Source of the DNA: Niastella soli
Lineage (GTDB): Bacteria; Bacteroidota; Bacteroidia; Chitinophagales; Chitinophagaceae
NCBI RefSeq assembly: GCF_017742245.1
Contig: NZ_JAGHKO010000001.1
Span: 2,013,061-2,077,060, forward strand
Length of the DNA: 64,000 bases
Reading direction: 5' to 3'
The position numbers and the translations under genes were made by a program. The stretch's first letter is position 1; the number at the start of each line of letters is the position of its first letter. The notes below the pieces were generated by a model, which was given only the letters and a program-made list of their open reading frames with translations, made no database searches and was not told where the DNA came from. Of the stretch, positions 1-9,017 are shown piece after piece.

Positions 1-1
1 G

Positions 2-616
2 CTGTTAGCCAACTTCGAACGGCCAGATACAACCCAAAAGATCGTACAGGATACCATTCCCTACGATACTTTGGGGCATTACCGTAAATATCTCTACCGC
101 AGCGCCCGGGTAGTAAACAACTCGGTTAGTTTACCCAATAACACTTTTACCATTAACCGTGGTGAAAATGAGGGCATTCATAAAAATATGGGTGTTATCA
201 GCCCCACGGGGGTGGCCGGGGTTGTGATCAATACCAGTAATAATTATGCGGTGGTAATGAGCTTATTACATCGCCAAACCAAGATCAGCGCCAGCCTGAA
301 GAAGACCGGGGAGACCGGTAAAGTGCTTTGGGATGGCACCAGTCCTTTATATGTTACCCTGAAAGATATCCCTAAAAGTGCGCAGGTAGTAAAAGGCGAT
401 TCCGTAGTTACCAGCCCTTACGCCTCCCATTTTCCGCCAGGTTTATTGATTGGCACGGTGATGGATATAGTTGACGACAAAACCAGCAGCTTTTACACTT
501 TACGTTTAAAACCAGCCACTAATTTTTTCAATGTACAGTTTGTAATGGTGGTAGAAAATCTGTTGAAAGATGAGCAAGCCAAACTGGAAGAAGAAACTAA
601 TAAAATTAACCAATGA
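2..616 (+). CDS. mreC: MreC rod-shape determining protein (5' end missing)
   Basis: C-terminal 204 residues of MreC, the periplasmic scaffold that links MreB/MreD to the elongation synthases. The reading frame is open from base 2, so the N-terminal membrane anchor and coiled coil lie outside the window. The visible part has the family's beta-domain signature (INRGENEGIHKNMGVIS, then GVAGVV). The TTG at 71 is only an internal codon. The stop overlaps the mreD start as ATGA (613-616), showing translational coupling in the mreC-mreD-mrdA-rodA elongasome operon. Identification is firm because of both sequence and context. Confidence 0.93.
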   Translation: MLANFERPDTTQKIVQDTIPYDTLGHYRKYLYRSARVVNNSVSLPNNTFTINRGENEGIHKNMGVISPTGVAGVVINTSNNYAVVMSLLHRQTKISASLKKTGETGKVLWDGTSPLYVTLKDIPKSAQVVKGDSVVTSPYASHFPPGLLIGTVMDIVDDKTSSFYTLRLKPATNFFNVQFVMVVENLLKDEQAKLEEETNKINQ

Positions 617-1146
617 GTGATCTGGTACGTAATACGATCCGATTTGTATTGTTTATACTGGTACAGTATTATGTATTGTTTCAAATACGGCCACTACACC
701 AGTTTGTAGTGCCTTATGTGTATTTCCTTTATGTGCTTTGGTTGCCTTTTAGCATGGGCCGGATGAGCCTTTTGTTAGTAAGTTTTGTTTTTGGTTTAAC
801 CCTCGATTATTTCACCCAAACCCCGGGTTTGCATGCGGCCGCCTGCACATTGATTGCCTATGTGCGGGGTTTTGTAGTAAACATCCTGATACCACAGGAA
901 GGCGCAGAACAGAACTATAAATCGCCTTCACCTGTTAGTATGGGGTGGGCGCCTTATGCGGTGTACGTACTGGTTTTAACTTTAGTGCATCATATCTATC
1001 TGGTTTTCCTGGAATGGCTGCAGTTTGGTTCGTTCCTGTTTTTCCTGGGAAAGGTACTGGCAACAACTGGTATCAGCTTAATGTTGATACTTATAACCGA
1101 GTTGTTGTTCTTTAGAAAAGAGAAATTCAGGACAAATACAGCGTAA
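613..1146 (+). CDS. mreD: MreD-like rod-shape determining membrane protein
   Basis: 177-residue inner-membrane protein with about five hydrophobic segments covering nearly the whole length, the usual form of MreD. MreD is poorly conserved in sequence, so the assignment rests on size, topology and position between mreC (4-base ATGA overlap) and mrdA. It should work in the elongasome that directs lateral wall synthesis. A 102-base gap separates it from mrdA; that gap contains no obvious terminator, so read-through is expected. Confidence 0.88.
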   Translation: MSDLVRNTIRFVLFILVQYYVLFQIRPLHQFVVPYVYFLYVLWLPFSMGRMSLLLVSFVFGLTLDYFTQTPGLHAAACTLIAYVRGFVVNILIPQEGAEQNYKSPSPVSMGWAPYAVYVLVLTLVHHIYLVFLEWLQFGSFLFFLGKVLATTGISLMLILITELLFFRKEKFRTNTA

Positions 1147-1248
1147 ACGCCGCTCAAATGGATGGTGCATAAAAAGATTTAACTTCGCCTACAATAAATT
1201 ATTCAATTTTTTATTTGGTAATTAGTACTGTAATGTACTTTAAGTCCT

Positions 1249-3348
1249 ATGTCTGTATTTAACCAGTCAAGAAGTAACATAATACGCCTGATATTTCTCG
1301 GACTCTTCCTTATTATCATAGTTCAGTTATTTAACCTTCAGGTGATTCAGGGCAAATACAAAGTATTGGCCATGGAAAACGCGGTATTTGCCAAAGTAAA
1401 ATATCCCGACCGGGGAATCATTTACGACCGCAAGAACCGGCCTATCTTAAATAACACTATCATGTACGACCTGGTGGTGGTACCCAACGAGGCCGTGAAA
1501 ACTGATACATTCGGACTTTGTGAGATCCTTCGCATTGATACTGCTGAGTATAAAAAGCGCATCAGAGAAGCTGTTATAAAAAATGGTCGTTACCGGCCTT
1601 CTATTTTTGAAGATCTGCTGGAACCCGGATTACAGGCCCGGCTTGATGAGAACATCTGGAAATTTCCTGGTTTTGCATTGGTGGAACGTCCCGTACGCGT
1701 GTATCCGTTTAATGCCGCCGCGCATATTATGGGTTACATTGGTGAAGCAGACTCCAACATCATCAAACGCTCAGGCGGCTTTTACCACATGGGCGACTAT
1801 GTTGGCCGCAGCGGACTGGAAGCGTATTATGAAAGGGTGTTGATGGGACAACGCGGGGTAGAGTTTTTATTGAAAGACAACAAGAACCGCCTGGTAGGTA
1901 ATTATGAAAAGGGCCGTTATGATACGCCTGCTGTTCGTGGACGTAACCTGCATACCTATATTGATATTGAATTGCAACAACTGGCCGAAAAGCTGATCTC
2001 CGGTAAACTGGGTGCGGTTGTAGCCCTTGATCCCAAGACCGGAGGGATACTGGCCATGGCTTCCGGACCCAACTATGACCCCAATTCATTGACAGGTCCC
2101 AGTAAACAAAAGAATTACAGCCGCATGGTACTGGATGTTAAAGCACCGCTGTTAAATCGTGCTATCCAGGGATTCTATCCACCAGGATCAACTTACAAAC
2201 CATTGGGTGCATTAATAGGATTGGATGAAGGTGTAATTAACCAATACAGTGGGATTAGCTGTACCGGCGCTTATTACGGTTGTAATAAGGTAGTTCACTG
2301 TCTGGAACATTGGCAGGGACACTCGGCCAATTTGCGCTTATCCATAGCCCATTCCTGTAACTCATTCTTTTCAGACGTTTTCAGAAAAACCATCGATAAT
2401 CCAGAGTACCGCAACGCCCGCACCGGCCTGGTAAAATGGACCGAATACATGCGTAAGTTTGGTTTAGGGCACCGGATCGGTGTTGACCTGCCCAGTGAAA
2501 TTGGTGGTAATGTGCCCGATACCACACAGTATGATAAAGAATACCGCCGCTCCTGGAATTCCTGTACCATGGTTACCATCGGTATTGGTCAGGATAAACT
2601 AACCGCTACTCCTTTACAAATGGCCAATGCTATGGCCATTGTTGCCAATAAAGGCTTTTACTACATTCCGCATTTTGTAAAGAATTTCGAGAATGAGAAC
2701 GAGCAGGATACTGCAATGAAAAAATACCGGGAGAAGCATGAAGTGTTAACACACATCTCCCCAGACGTATTTGATGTTGTACAACAGGGGATGCAGGATG
2801 TGGTAGAGCATGGTACGGCGCAGGTAGCACGTATCCCTGGTATTAATATGTGTGCCAAAACAGGTACTGCCGAAAACAAAACTGTATTGGATGGAAGAGT
2901 GATCCAACTGAAGGATAACTCCATGTTCGTTTGTTTTGCACCCCGTGAAGATCCCAAGATCTGTGTAGCGGTTGTAGTGCAGAACGCCGGTTATGGAGCT
3001 ACCTGGGCAGCGCCAATTGCGTCATTGGTAGTAGAAAAATACCTGACCGATTCTTTAAGAGCAGAAAGACTTCCAGAAGTAAAACGGATCTCAGAAGCCA
3101 ACATTATTCCAGACTACTTTGAAAGATTACAATATAAAACAGATTCAACGCGGGCCCGTAAATGGTTCGATCTGACAAAGGACAGTAATTACATTAGAAA
3201 GTATTTGCCCCGGCAACGTAATACCAATAGCGCCAAAAAGCAGACCCAATCGCCTGCGGCGCCTATGGTCATGAAGTCGGCAAAGGAGGTGATGATCAAT
3301 GAGAATTTATATGCAAAACGATCTACGATCGATAAAAGAAATCCATGA
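1249..3348 (+). CDS. mrdA: Penicillin-binding protein 2 (elongation transpeptidase)
   Basis: 699-residue class B PBP that crosslinks peptidoglycan during rod elongation. An N-terminal membrane anchor lies at about residues 10-30, followed by the pedestal/dimerisation domain and the transpeptidase domain. The catalytic motifs are all present: STYK with Ser314, SCN at 369-371 and KTGT at 537-540. A basic, low-complexity tail (about 640-699) extends past the catalytic domain. The stop overlaps rodA (ATGA, 3345-3348), so PBP2 and its RodA glycosyltransferase partner are translationally coupled. The extended C-terminal tail is the only unusual feature. Confidence 0.97.
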   Translation: MSVFNQSRSNIIRLIFLGLFLIIIVQLFNLQVIQGKYKVLAMENAVFAKVKYPDRGIIYDRKNRPILNNTIMYDLVVVPNEAVKTDTFGLCEILRIDTAEYKKRIREAVIKNGRYRPSIFEDLLEPGLQARLDENIWKFPGFALVERPVRVYPFNAAAHIMGYIGEADSNIIKRSGGFYHMGDYVGRSGLEAYYERVLMGQRGVEFLLKDNKNRLVGNYEKGRYDTPAVRGRNLHTYIDIELQQLAEKLISGKLGAVVALDPKTGGILAMASGPNYDPNSLTGPSKQKNYSRMVLDVKAPLLNRAIQGFYPPGSTYKPLGALIGLDEGVINQYSGISCTGAYYGCNKVVHCLEHWQGHSANLRLSIAHSCNSFFSDVFRKTIDNPEYRNARTGLVKWTEYMRKFGLGHRIGVDLPSEIGGNVPDTTQYDKEYRRSWNSCTMVTIGIGQDKLTATPLQMANAMAIVANKGFYYIPHFVKNFENENEQDTAMKKYREKHEVLTHISPDVFDVVQQGMQDVVEHGTAQVARIPGINMCAKTGTAENKTVLDGRVIQLKDNSMFVCFAPREDPKICVAVVVQNAGYGATWAAPIASLVVEKYLTDSLRAERLPEVKRISEANIIPDYFERLQYKTDSTRARKWFDLTKDSNYIRKYLPRQRNTNSAKKQTQSPAAPMVMKSAKEVMINENLYAKRSTIDKRNP

Positions 3349-4688
3349 ACAACCAGCGTAATCCTACCATATCAAAAGGGGTCGATTCAACCCTTATCTG
3401 GCTGTATTTAGTCCTGGTTGCGATCGGGCTGATGAGTATCTTTTCCGTGACCTATCACGAAGGAGATGAAGTGATGCGTAGTTTTCTGAGCTTTAAAACA
3501 GATTACAGCAAACAATTGATCTATTTCGCTGCATCATTGTTACTTGGGTTATTCATTCTGCTTACCGATAGTAAATTCTTTACCGCAACAGCGAATATCT
3601 GGTATGCATTCGGTATACTATTATTACTACTTGTATTCCCTTTTCATACCAGCGTAAAAGGTACGGAGTCTATCATTCGCTTTGGTGGCTTTCAATTACA
3701 ACCAGCTGAGTTGTGTAAAGTGTTTGTATGTCTGGCCCTGGCTAAATACTTATCGCGGGTAGAAACGGACTTCAGTAAAACAAGTTCGCAACTGATGGCA
3801 GCAGGTATTGTTTGCCTGCCGGCTTTAATAACCATTGCACAAAAGGAAACAGGGTTGGCCCTGGTGTTCCTTGCCTTCTTTCTGGTAATGTTCCGGGAAG
3901 GTTTGCCTGCAGGGTACCTGATCATTGGGTTTTCTCTCGCTGTACTGGTGGTAGCAACATTGCTTATTGATAAAGATATACTGGCAATCATCTTAACGGT
4001 CATTGCCGTGATAGCTATTTATTTTGGCTGGCGGTTTACCCGGCAGCGCCGGGAATTGATCATTATTGTAAGCCTGGTATGGGTAACCTGTGTAGGCGTA
4101 CAGCGGTTTGCCGTGCCTTTTATATTTACCCATGTATTACAGAAACACCAGGTGGAACGTATCTTCTCCCTGATTGGCCGGGAGAACCCTTATGCCAAAC
4201 TGAATACAGTGGAAGGAGATGAGCCTGAAGTTGTATCCGTAAAAAAGGATACTGACTATAACGTACGGCAAAGTAAGATCGCCATTGGTTCCGGTGGTTT
4301 TTTTGGACGAGGTTTTTTAAAGGGTACACAGACCCGCTTTGACTTTGTACCCGAGCAACGTACCGATTTTATATTCTGTACCATTGGCGAAGGTTTTGGC
4401 TTTTTGGGTTGTTTAGTGGTACTGGGTATTTACATTTTCTTACTCTTGCGAATGGTAAATATTGCCGAACGACAACGAAGTGTGTTCAGCCGGTGTTATG
4501 CATATGGAGTGGCCTCTGTATTCTTTTTTCATATTGCCATCAATATTTGTATGACGGTTGGTTTGGCGCCGGTGATAGGTATTCCTTTGCCATTTGTTAG
4601 CTATGGAGGGACCTCGCTGATCTCATTCACCACTATGCTGTTTATATTGGTGCGCCTGGATGCAGACAGACAAATGGTGTTGCGTTAA
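3345..4688 (+). CDS. rodA: RodA peptidoglycan glycosyltransferase (SEDS family)
   Basis: 447-residue polytopic SEDS protein (FtsW/RodA/SpoVE family) that polymerises lipid II into glycan strands together with PBP2. About ten membrane segments are visible. The extracytoplasmic loop motif FVPEQRTDFIF holds the Asp equivalent to the catalytic residue of the family, and PFVSYGGTS is the conserved late-helix motif. It is longer than typical RodA because of a hydrophilic insertion around residues 278-308, common in Bacteroidota as far as I recall. It overlaps mrdA by four bases. RodA is chosen over FtsW because of the mre/mrd context. Confidence 0.96.
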   Translation: MNNQRNPTISKGVDSTLIWLYLVLVAIGLMSIFSVTYHEGDEVMRSFLSFKTDYSKQLIYFAASLLLGLFILLTDSKFFTATANIWYAFGILLLLLVFPFHTSVKGTESIIRFGGFQLQPAELCKVFVCLALAKYLSRVETDFSKTSSQLMAAGIVCLPALITIAQKETGLALVFLAFFLVMFREGLPAGYLIIGFSLAVLVVATLLIDKDILAIILTVIAVIAIYFGWRFTRQRRELIIIVSLVWVTCVGVQRFAVPFIFTHVLQKHQVERIFSLIGRENPYAKLNTVEGDEPEVVSVKKDTDYNVRQSKIAIGSGGFFGRGFLKGTQTRFDFVPEQRTDFIFCTIGEGFGFLGCLVVLGIYIFLLLRMVNIAERQRSVFSRCYAYGVASVFFFHIAINICMTVGLAPVIGIPLPFVSYGGTSLISFTTMLFILVRLDADRQMVLR

Positions 4689-4749
4689 TGCTTTATCCGC
4701 CGAAGCTTTAATAAAGGCGGGGTTGTTTGCCAGATTAACAATTAAGATC

Positions 4750-5487
4750 ATGAAAGTTATACCCCTGAGTGAAGGCACGTTTACGATAGATAAAACAAAG
4801 TTGTTTGTTCCTTTTGATACAGAGAAAGATGATCTGCAGGAGCGGCCGGTAGGAAGTTTGCTGGTAGAAATTCAACCCTTTGTTGTTATTACTTCAGAAG
4901 ATGTATTGCTGTTGGATACCGGTTTGGGTTTTACAAATAAAAGCGGCCGGTTACAATTACACCAGAACTTAATGGATAATGGCATCAATCCCGGTGAAAT
5001 TACCAAAGTATTGATGTCGCATTTGCATAAAGACCATGCCGGTGGCATTGCTATGGGTACCGGGTCTGAAAGAACGCTCAGTTTTCCGCAAGCGAAATAT
5101 TATATTCAGAAACAGGAAATGGCCTATGTATATGAAAAGGGGTTTCCTTCTTATATGCCCGATGAACTGGATTGTTTAAAAGATGCACCCAATGTAGAGT
5201 GGCTCGATGGCAATGGTGTGATCGACGGTTATATCAAATACGAAATAACCGGGGCTCACAGTAAATACCACCAGGCATACTGGATTGTAGATGGTGGGGA
5301 AACTGTTTTCTTTGGCGGTGATGATGCACCTCAGCTGCAGCAGATGCGTAGCCGTTTTGTGGCCAAGTATGATTATGATGGCAAAAAGGCTATGGAGCTT
5401 CGTCAGCAATGGTGGCAGAAAGGCGAGCAGGAAAAGTGGAAGTTCCTGTTCTACCACGATGTGAAGAACCCTACCTGGGAGTTTTAA
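4750..5487 (+). CDS. Metallo-beta-lactamase-fold hydrolase
   Basis: 245-residue MBL-fold enzyme. The zinc-binding HxHxDH motif is His91-Leu-His93-Lys-Asp95-His96, with a later His (GAHSKYHQ) and Asp (GGDDAP) completing a two-metal site. There is no signal peptide, so it is cytoplasmic. The ATG at 4750 is preferred over an upstream in-frame codon at 4660 because the latter lies inside rodA and the homologous region starts at MKVIPLSEG. The substrate is unknown; relatives include lactonases and thioester or phosphodiester hydrolases. It follows rodA by 61 bases and ends in a terminator. A copy of its last 30 bases lies just downstream. Confidence 0.85.
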   Translation: MKVIPLSEGTFTIDKTKLFVPFDTEKDDLQERPVGSLLVEIQPFVVITSEDVLLLDTGLGFTNKSGRLQLHQNLMDNGINPGEITKVLMSHLHKDHAGGIAMGTGSERTLSFPQAKYYIQKQEMAYVYEKGFPSYMPDELDCLKDAPNVEWLDGNGVIDGYIKYEITGAHSKYHQAYWIVDGGETVFFGGDDAPQLQQMRSRFVAKYDYDGKKAMELRQQWWQKGEQEKWKFLFYHDVKNPTWEF

Positions 5488-5504
5488 GAAACTTATATAT
5501 CAAG

Positions 5505-5532
5505 GCCTCTGCATAATGCGGAGGCTTTTTTA
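5505..5532 (+). terminator. Rho-independent terminator after the MBL-fold gene
   Basis: GCCTC...GAGGC hairpin with a short A/T-rich loop, followed directly by a run of T (5525-5531). It lies 17 bases after the MBL stop codon and closes the mre/mrd/rodA-MBL transcription unit. Confidence 0.8.
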
Positions 5533-5540
5533 TTTGCAAG

Positions 5541-5570
5541 GATGTGAAGAACCCTACGTAGGAGTTGTAA
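5541..5570 (+). repeat. Partial duplication of the MBL gene 3' end
   Basis: These 30 bases match the last 30 bases of the MBL-fold gene (5458-5487) at 27 positions, including the stop codon. The copy lies after the terminator, so it is not translated as part of the gene. Confidence 0.8.
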
Positions 5571-5637
5571 GCCAACAAAAAAGGCCTGCCCTGGAAAGGA
5601 CCGGCCATTGCTAACCTATGAAAAACACCTAGTTTAA

Positions 5638-6066
5638 TCAATTTCCGCGGAAAGGTCTTCGGTTCTCCATTTTCTGCATGCGACGGTCCATCAGTTCCTT
5701 CTGCAGTACGGTGCCGAATTCTTTCTCAGCTTTAAAAAATGTATTTACTTTTTCAGAAGACAGGGCTTTATTAAAATCACCGTTGTACTTCTTACGAATA
5801 TTCAATAGCTTTTCTTCTGTAGCAATTTCTCCTTCTTTGTTCTGGCGGGCATCTATCCTGGTTTTTTTTATTTCCCCCATGTATTCGTTGTATATGGGCC
5901 AGAACCGTTGAGCTTCTTCCGTGCTAAGGTTTAATTTTTTAGTGAGATAAGCGATCTTAAGTGCTTCAATACGGCTCCCATTGCCTTTTGCACCATCATC
6001 ATCCTGTGCAAGGGAAACCGCCGATACACCCAGCGCCATCACTATTATGAGTATAATTTTTTTCAT
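5638..6066 (-). CDS. Spy/CpxP-like small periplasmic protein
   Basis: 142-residue secreted protein with a clear Sec signal peptide (MKKIILIIVMALGVSAVSLAQ). The mature part is almost all charged alpha-helix, with an LSTEEAQRFWPIYNEY segment resembling the LTxxQ region of Spy/CpxP/ZraP periplasmic chaperones, and an Arg-rich C-terminus (RRMQKMENRRPFRGN). It is the third gene of the minus-strand unit with an ECF sigma factor and the GYF-repeat membrane protein, with only four bases between it and the latter. By analogy with CpxP/ZraP it may feed envelope state back to the sigma system; this is inference. Confidence 0.75.
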   Translation of the reverse strand: MKKIILIIVMALGVSAVSLAQDDDGAKGNGSRIEALKIAYLTKKLNLSTEEAQRFWPIYNEYMGEIKKTRIDARQNKEGEIATEEKLLNIRKKYNGDFNKALSSEKVNTFFKAEKEFGTVLQKELMDRRMQKMENRRPFRGN

Positions 6067-6070
6067 GAGT

Positions 6071-7273
6071 TTAATTCGTTTGAATGTCTTTTACAGTGCT
6101 GTACTTTTCCAGGTACTGTTGCAGGTCCTCATCTGATACATCGGCCAGCATATCTTTCATATCACTGACAGTTAACTCATCGGTGTTGGCCGCCAGAGCA
6201 GGTTCTGCGGGAGCAGGAGTTTGGTTCTCCAGGTAATTTTCAAGAATGTCATCGCTGACGCTATCGAGTGAGGCCGCAATGGCACCACCACCATCAGTTA
6301 CATCGATACCACGATTTAAATAAAGCACACCACCAGTGATGATAAGCCCCGCAACAACGGCAGCTGCAGCATACCGTAATATCCGGCGGGTAAAGCTCAT
6401 TGATACCACCCTGGCGGGCTGTTGTGCCCTCACGGCTTTTAATACCTGGCCAGGCAGTTGTTCAAAATAGCCTGCGGGTACCTGATATACCTGCATTCTT
6501 TTCAAGCCATTAGTCAATGGCGACCCATTTTCGAGCGCATCATTTACAAAATCAATAGCCTGTGCTCCGGCAATTGCATTCTCTCCCAACTCTTCAAAGT
6601 AACCAGCCGGTGTGCTGAATGGCATCTTTTTACCAATCTGACCTAACAATGGCGAAACTATCTCCAGTTCTTCCTTCACATTTTCGGTGGCCTGGGTTTT
6701 AACCCGGTTAAGTATAATGGCTGGTAAATTGTTAAAGTAGTCGGTAGGAACCTGGTATGGATTATTATTTGCTTGTTGTAATAAAGGTGAAAGCGTTGTT
6801 TCTTCTTGCTTTACCTTTTGTAAAACGGCATTGGCAAACCCTTCAAAGTAACCTTGTGGAACCTGGTAAGGATTGTTGTTTGCCTGTTGTAAATCGGAAG
6901 AAAGCGTTGCTTCCTCACCCTTTACCCGTTGTAAAACGGTATTGGCAAACCCTTCAAAGTAACCTTGCGGAACCTGGTAGAGATTGTTGTTAGCCTGTTG
7001 TAAACCGGAAGAAAGCGTTGCTTCCTCACCCTTTACCCGTTGTAGAATGGTATTGGCTAACCCATCAAAGTAACCGGCAGGTACCTGATAGGGGTGGCTG
7101 GATTGGGGTAAAACAGGGGGAGTGGCATCCAGGGCCTTAACCAGTTGTAATAACCGGTTGGGCAGCCCTTCAAAATACCCGGCAGGCACTACATAAGGAG
7201 CCTGATAGCTGATGTCAGCTACAACCGGGCTGATCTCCCTTAATTCAATCAATATGTTGTTCCTGTTTTCCAT
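6071..7273 (-). CDS. Seven-repeat GYF membrane protein, probable anti-sigma factor
   Basis: 400-residue protein without a signal peptide. The N-terminal 290 residues hold seven repeats of the form YQVPxGYFxxLxxxxLxxV, with GYF (once DYF) at about residues 32, 67, 104, 141, 178, 224 and 268. The third and fourth units and their linkers are nearly identical 37-residue (111-base) copies. One membrane helix lies at about 298-318, followed by an acidic C-terminal tail of about 80 residues. The gene follows an ECF sigma gene by 34 bases and precedes a Spy-like gene. Position and topology (cytosolic N-terminus, single membrane pass) suggest an anti-sigma factor, but it has no recognisable zinc-finger anti-sigma motif. 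Confidence 0.7.
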   Translation of the reverse strand: MENRNNILIELREISPVVADISYQAPYVVPAGYFEGLPNRLLQLVKALDATPPVLPQSSHPYQVPAGYFDGLANTILQRVKGEEATLSSGLQQANNNLYQVPQGYFEGFANTVLQRVKGEEATLSSDLQQANNNPYQVPQGYFEGFANAVLQKVKQEETTLSPLLQQANNNPYQVPTDYFNNLPAIILNRVKTQATENVKEELEIVSPLLGQIGKKMPFSTPAGYFEELGENAIAGAQAIDFVNDALENGSPLTNGLKRMQVYQVPAGYFEQLPGQVLKAVRAQQPARVVSMSFTRRILRYAAAAVVAGLIITGGVLYLNRGIDVTDGGGAIAASLDSVSDDILENYLENQTPAPAEPALAANTDELTVSDMKDMLADVSDEDLQQYLEKYSTVKDIQTN

Positions 7274-7307
7274 TGCACCAACTATGACTTAATTTGTTAA
7301 TTAAAGT

Positions 7308-7859
7308 TTAATGATTGAGAATGTAATCCTCAATTTTTTTAACGGCGTGGTGGTAAGAGGCTTTTAAGGCCCCTTCCGAGGTTTCCAGCACGTGGCTCAT
7401 TTCTTCATAAGGCATTTCGTCGTAATACCGTAAGGTGAATACAACCCGTTGCTTTTCAGGTAATTGCTGAATAGCAAGCTGTAATTTCCACTCCAGTTTA
7501 TTAGGGTCGAAATGTTTGTCGGCTTTGATCTTGTTCTCCAGCCCACTTTCCACATCACTGAGCGATACCGAGCTTCTTTTTTTCAATTGTTCCAGGTAAG
7601 TGAGGCATTCATTGGTGGCAATCCGGTAAAGCCAGGTGTACAACTGGGAGTCTTCTCTAAAGTTTTCCAGGCCATTCCACACCCTGATAAATACATTCTG
7701 TAATACATCATTCGCGTCCTCATGTTCTACTACCATCCGGCGAATGTGCCAGTATAGTCTTTCCTGGTATTTTCGGATTATAGCCGTATAGGCCTTTTCT
7801 TTAGTGGCCGGATCGCGAAATTGCATCAGCAATTCGCTGTCTTGCATGGTCACCGACAT
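7308..7859 (-). CDS. ECF-type RNA polymerase sigma factor
   Basis: 183-residue sigma-70 family protein of the extracytoplasmic-function class. Region 2 is at about residues 25-95 (DANDVLQNVFIRVW, then FREDSQLYTWLYRIATNEC) and region 4 at about 125-180 (LPEKQRVVFTLRYYDEMPY, then a helix-turn-helix). It is first in a minus-strand unit with the GYF-repeat membrane protein and the Spy-like protein, so it most likely directs an envelope-stress response and is held inactive by the membrane protein. The start codon follows a short Met-rich stretch; an ATG five codons in is an alternative. Confidence 0.9.
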   Translation of the reverse strand: MSVTMQDSELLMQFRDPATKEKAYTAIIRKYQERLYWHIRRMVVEHEDANDVLQNVFIRVWNGLENFREDSQLYTWLYRIATNECLTYLEQLKKRSSVSLSDVESGLENKIKADKHFDPNKLEWKLQLAIQQLPEKQRVVFTLRYYDEMPYEEMSHVLETSEGALKASYHHAVKKIEDYILNH

Positions 7860-8101
7860 AGGTTAGCTGTTTTCTGTGATAAAATATTGGAATCTGCCAA
7901 TTGAATTTAGTTTAAACGTTCCAACAAATATATTATGATAAGATATAAATCAGTCGGTTATAGTTGATATTAAAAAGGTCTTAATATGAGGCCGGGAAAT
8001 AATAGAGAACAGGCCCCTTCAGGTATTTGAAATGCCGGCGGTAATTATTAGCATTGCAGGCAAGGATCGTATTTATCCGTACACCCTAAACATAAATCCG
8101 T

Positions 8102-8332
8102 ATGAGTGACACAAAAAATGGACCCCTTGTCTATTTCAAAATGCTTTTCGGACTGTCTGCAATCATCTTCGTCCTTTATTTTATAACCGCTACCATCTCC
8201 AAATTGTTGGGACATTCACTCTGGAGCTGGGTGAATGTACTGCGTTTCTATTTAGGCGCGGGAATCCTCTTTATATTATTCTGCTATACTATCATGATCA
8301 GGAAGATGGTTTTCCCAGGAGGAAAAAAATAG
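8102..8332 (+). CDS. Small two-helix membrane protein of unknown function
   Basis: 76-residue protein with two hydrophobic segments (about residues 12-33 and 42-66) and a Lys-rich end (RKMVFPGGKK). I do not recognise the family. It reads with the next gene, 27 bases downstream, which is also a two-helix membrane protein, so the two probably share a transcript. The 242 bases upstream separate it from the divergent sigma gene and hold no clear TAnnTTTG element. Confidence 0.65.
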   Translation: MSDTKNGPLVYFKMLFGLSAIIFVLYFITATISKLLGHSLWSWVNVLRFYLGAGILFILFCYTIMIRKMVFPGGKK

Positions 8333-8359
8333 TCTATTCTCAAACTTTAACCCCCAGTT

Positions 8360-8935
8360 ATGGAAACGTCCCAATCTACTAATCCCGCTAATGATGCTGC
8401 TACTTTGAAACGTACTGAAATTGAACATCAGTGGGATGTATTTATGCAACAGATCTTACAGGCAAGCTCCAATGGTTTTATAGGTGAAACAGAAAATGGT
8501 ATAAAGATCTATTCTTTTGAAAGCTGGTTAAGGGATACAGGTAACAGATCATTTATTCAGGAGTATTGTACCTATTTAAAGGACAACGATTTTATGGCCA
8601 CCCATGCGGTTAAAGGGGCAAAGCTGCATATTCAGAATTTCAAAGTATTAAGTAAGTTCCTATTGTGGTCCCTGTTACCAGGTATCTTCCTTTACCTGCT
8701 GGTAGCAGCTTTTCTGAACACCTTTGACATTTCCTTTTGGAGTTGGTTGCCGGCAATTCTTTTTGGCTTAACAGGACCGATCCTGGTGTTGATGATGTTA
8801 CTTCCTCAATACATCAGACTTATGAAGGAAAAGAAAAACGGTGAGTATATACAGCCTCAATATGTGATAAAGTATTTTGATAACGACGAACTTACTTTTC
8901 TGAAATCCAGGAACAGGTTATTCAAAGAAGAGTAA
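8360..8935 (+). CDS. Two-helix membrane protein of unknown function
   Basis: 191-residue protein. A soluble N-terminal region of about 95 residues is followed by two hydrophobic helices (about 101-121 and 127-148) and a charged C-terminus. Codon use looks like its neighbours. No family recognised. The closest hint is its pairing with the small membrane protein just upstream. It ends before a symmetric terminator at 8962-8997. Confidence 0.7.
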   Translation: METSQSTNPANDAATLKRTEIEHQWDVFMQQILQASSNGFIGETENGIKIYSFESWLRDTGNRSFIQEYCTYLKDNDFMATHAVKGAKLHIQNFKVLSKFLLWSLLPGIFLYLLVAAFLNTFDISFWSWLPAILFGLTGPILVLMMLLPQYIRLMKEKKNGEYIQPQYVIKYFDNDELTFLKSRNRLFKEE

Positions 8936-8961
8936 AAAGGGCAGCTTACCATCTACTAAAA

Positions 8962-8997
8962 AATAAAGGTGAACGGCCATGACCATTCACCTTTATT
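8962..8997. terminator. Bidirectional terminator between convergent genes
   Basis: 12-bp perfect inverted repeat (AATAAAGGTGAA / TTCACCTTTATT) with a 12-base loop, flanked by A-rich and T-rich ends. It lies between the plus-strand membrane-protein pair and the minus-strand transketolase half and can serve both. Confidence 0.75.
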
Positions 8998-9017
8998 CAT
9001 TTATTAAGCAAGGACCA

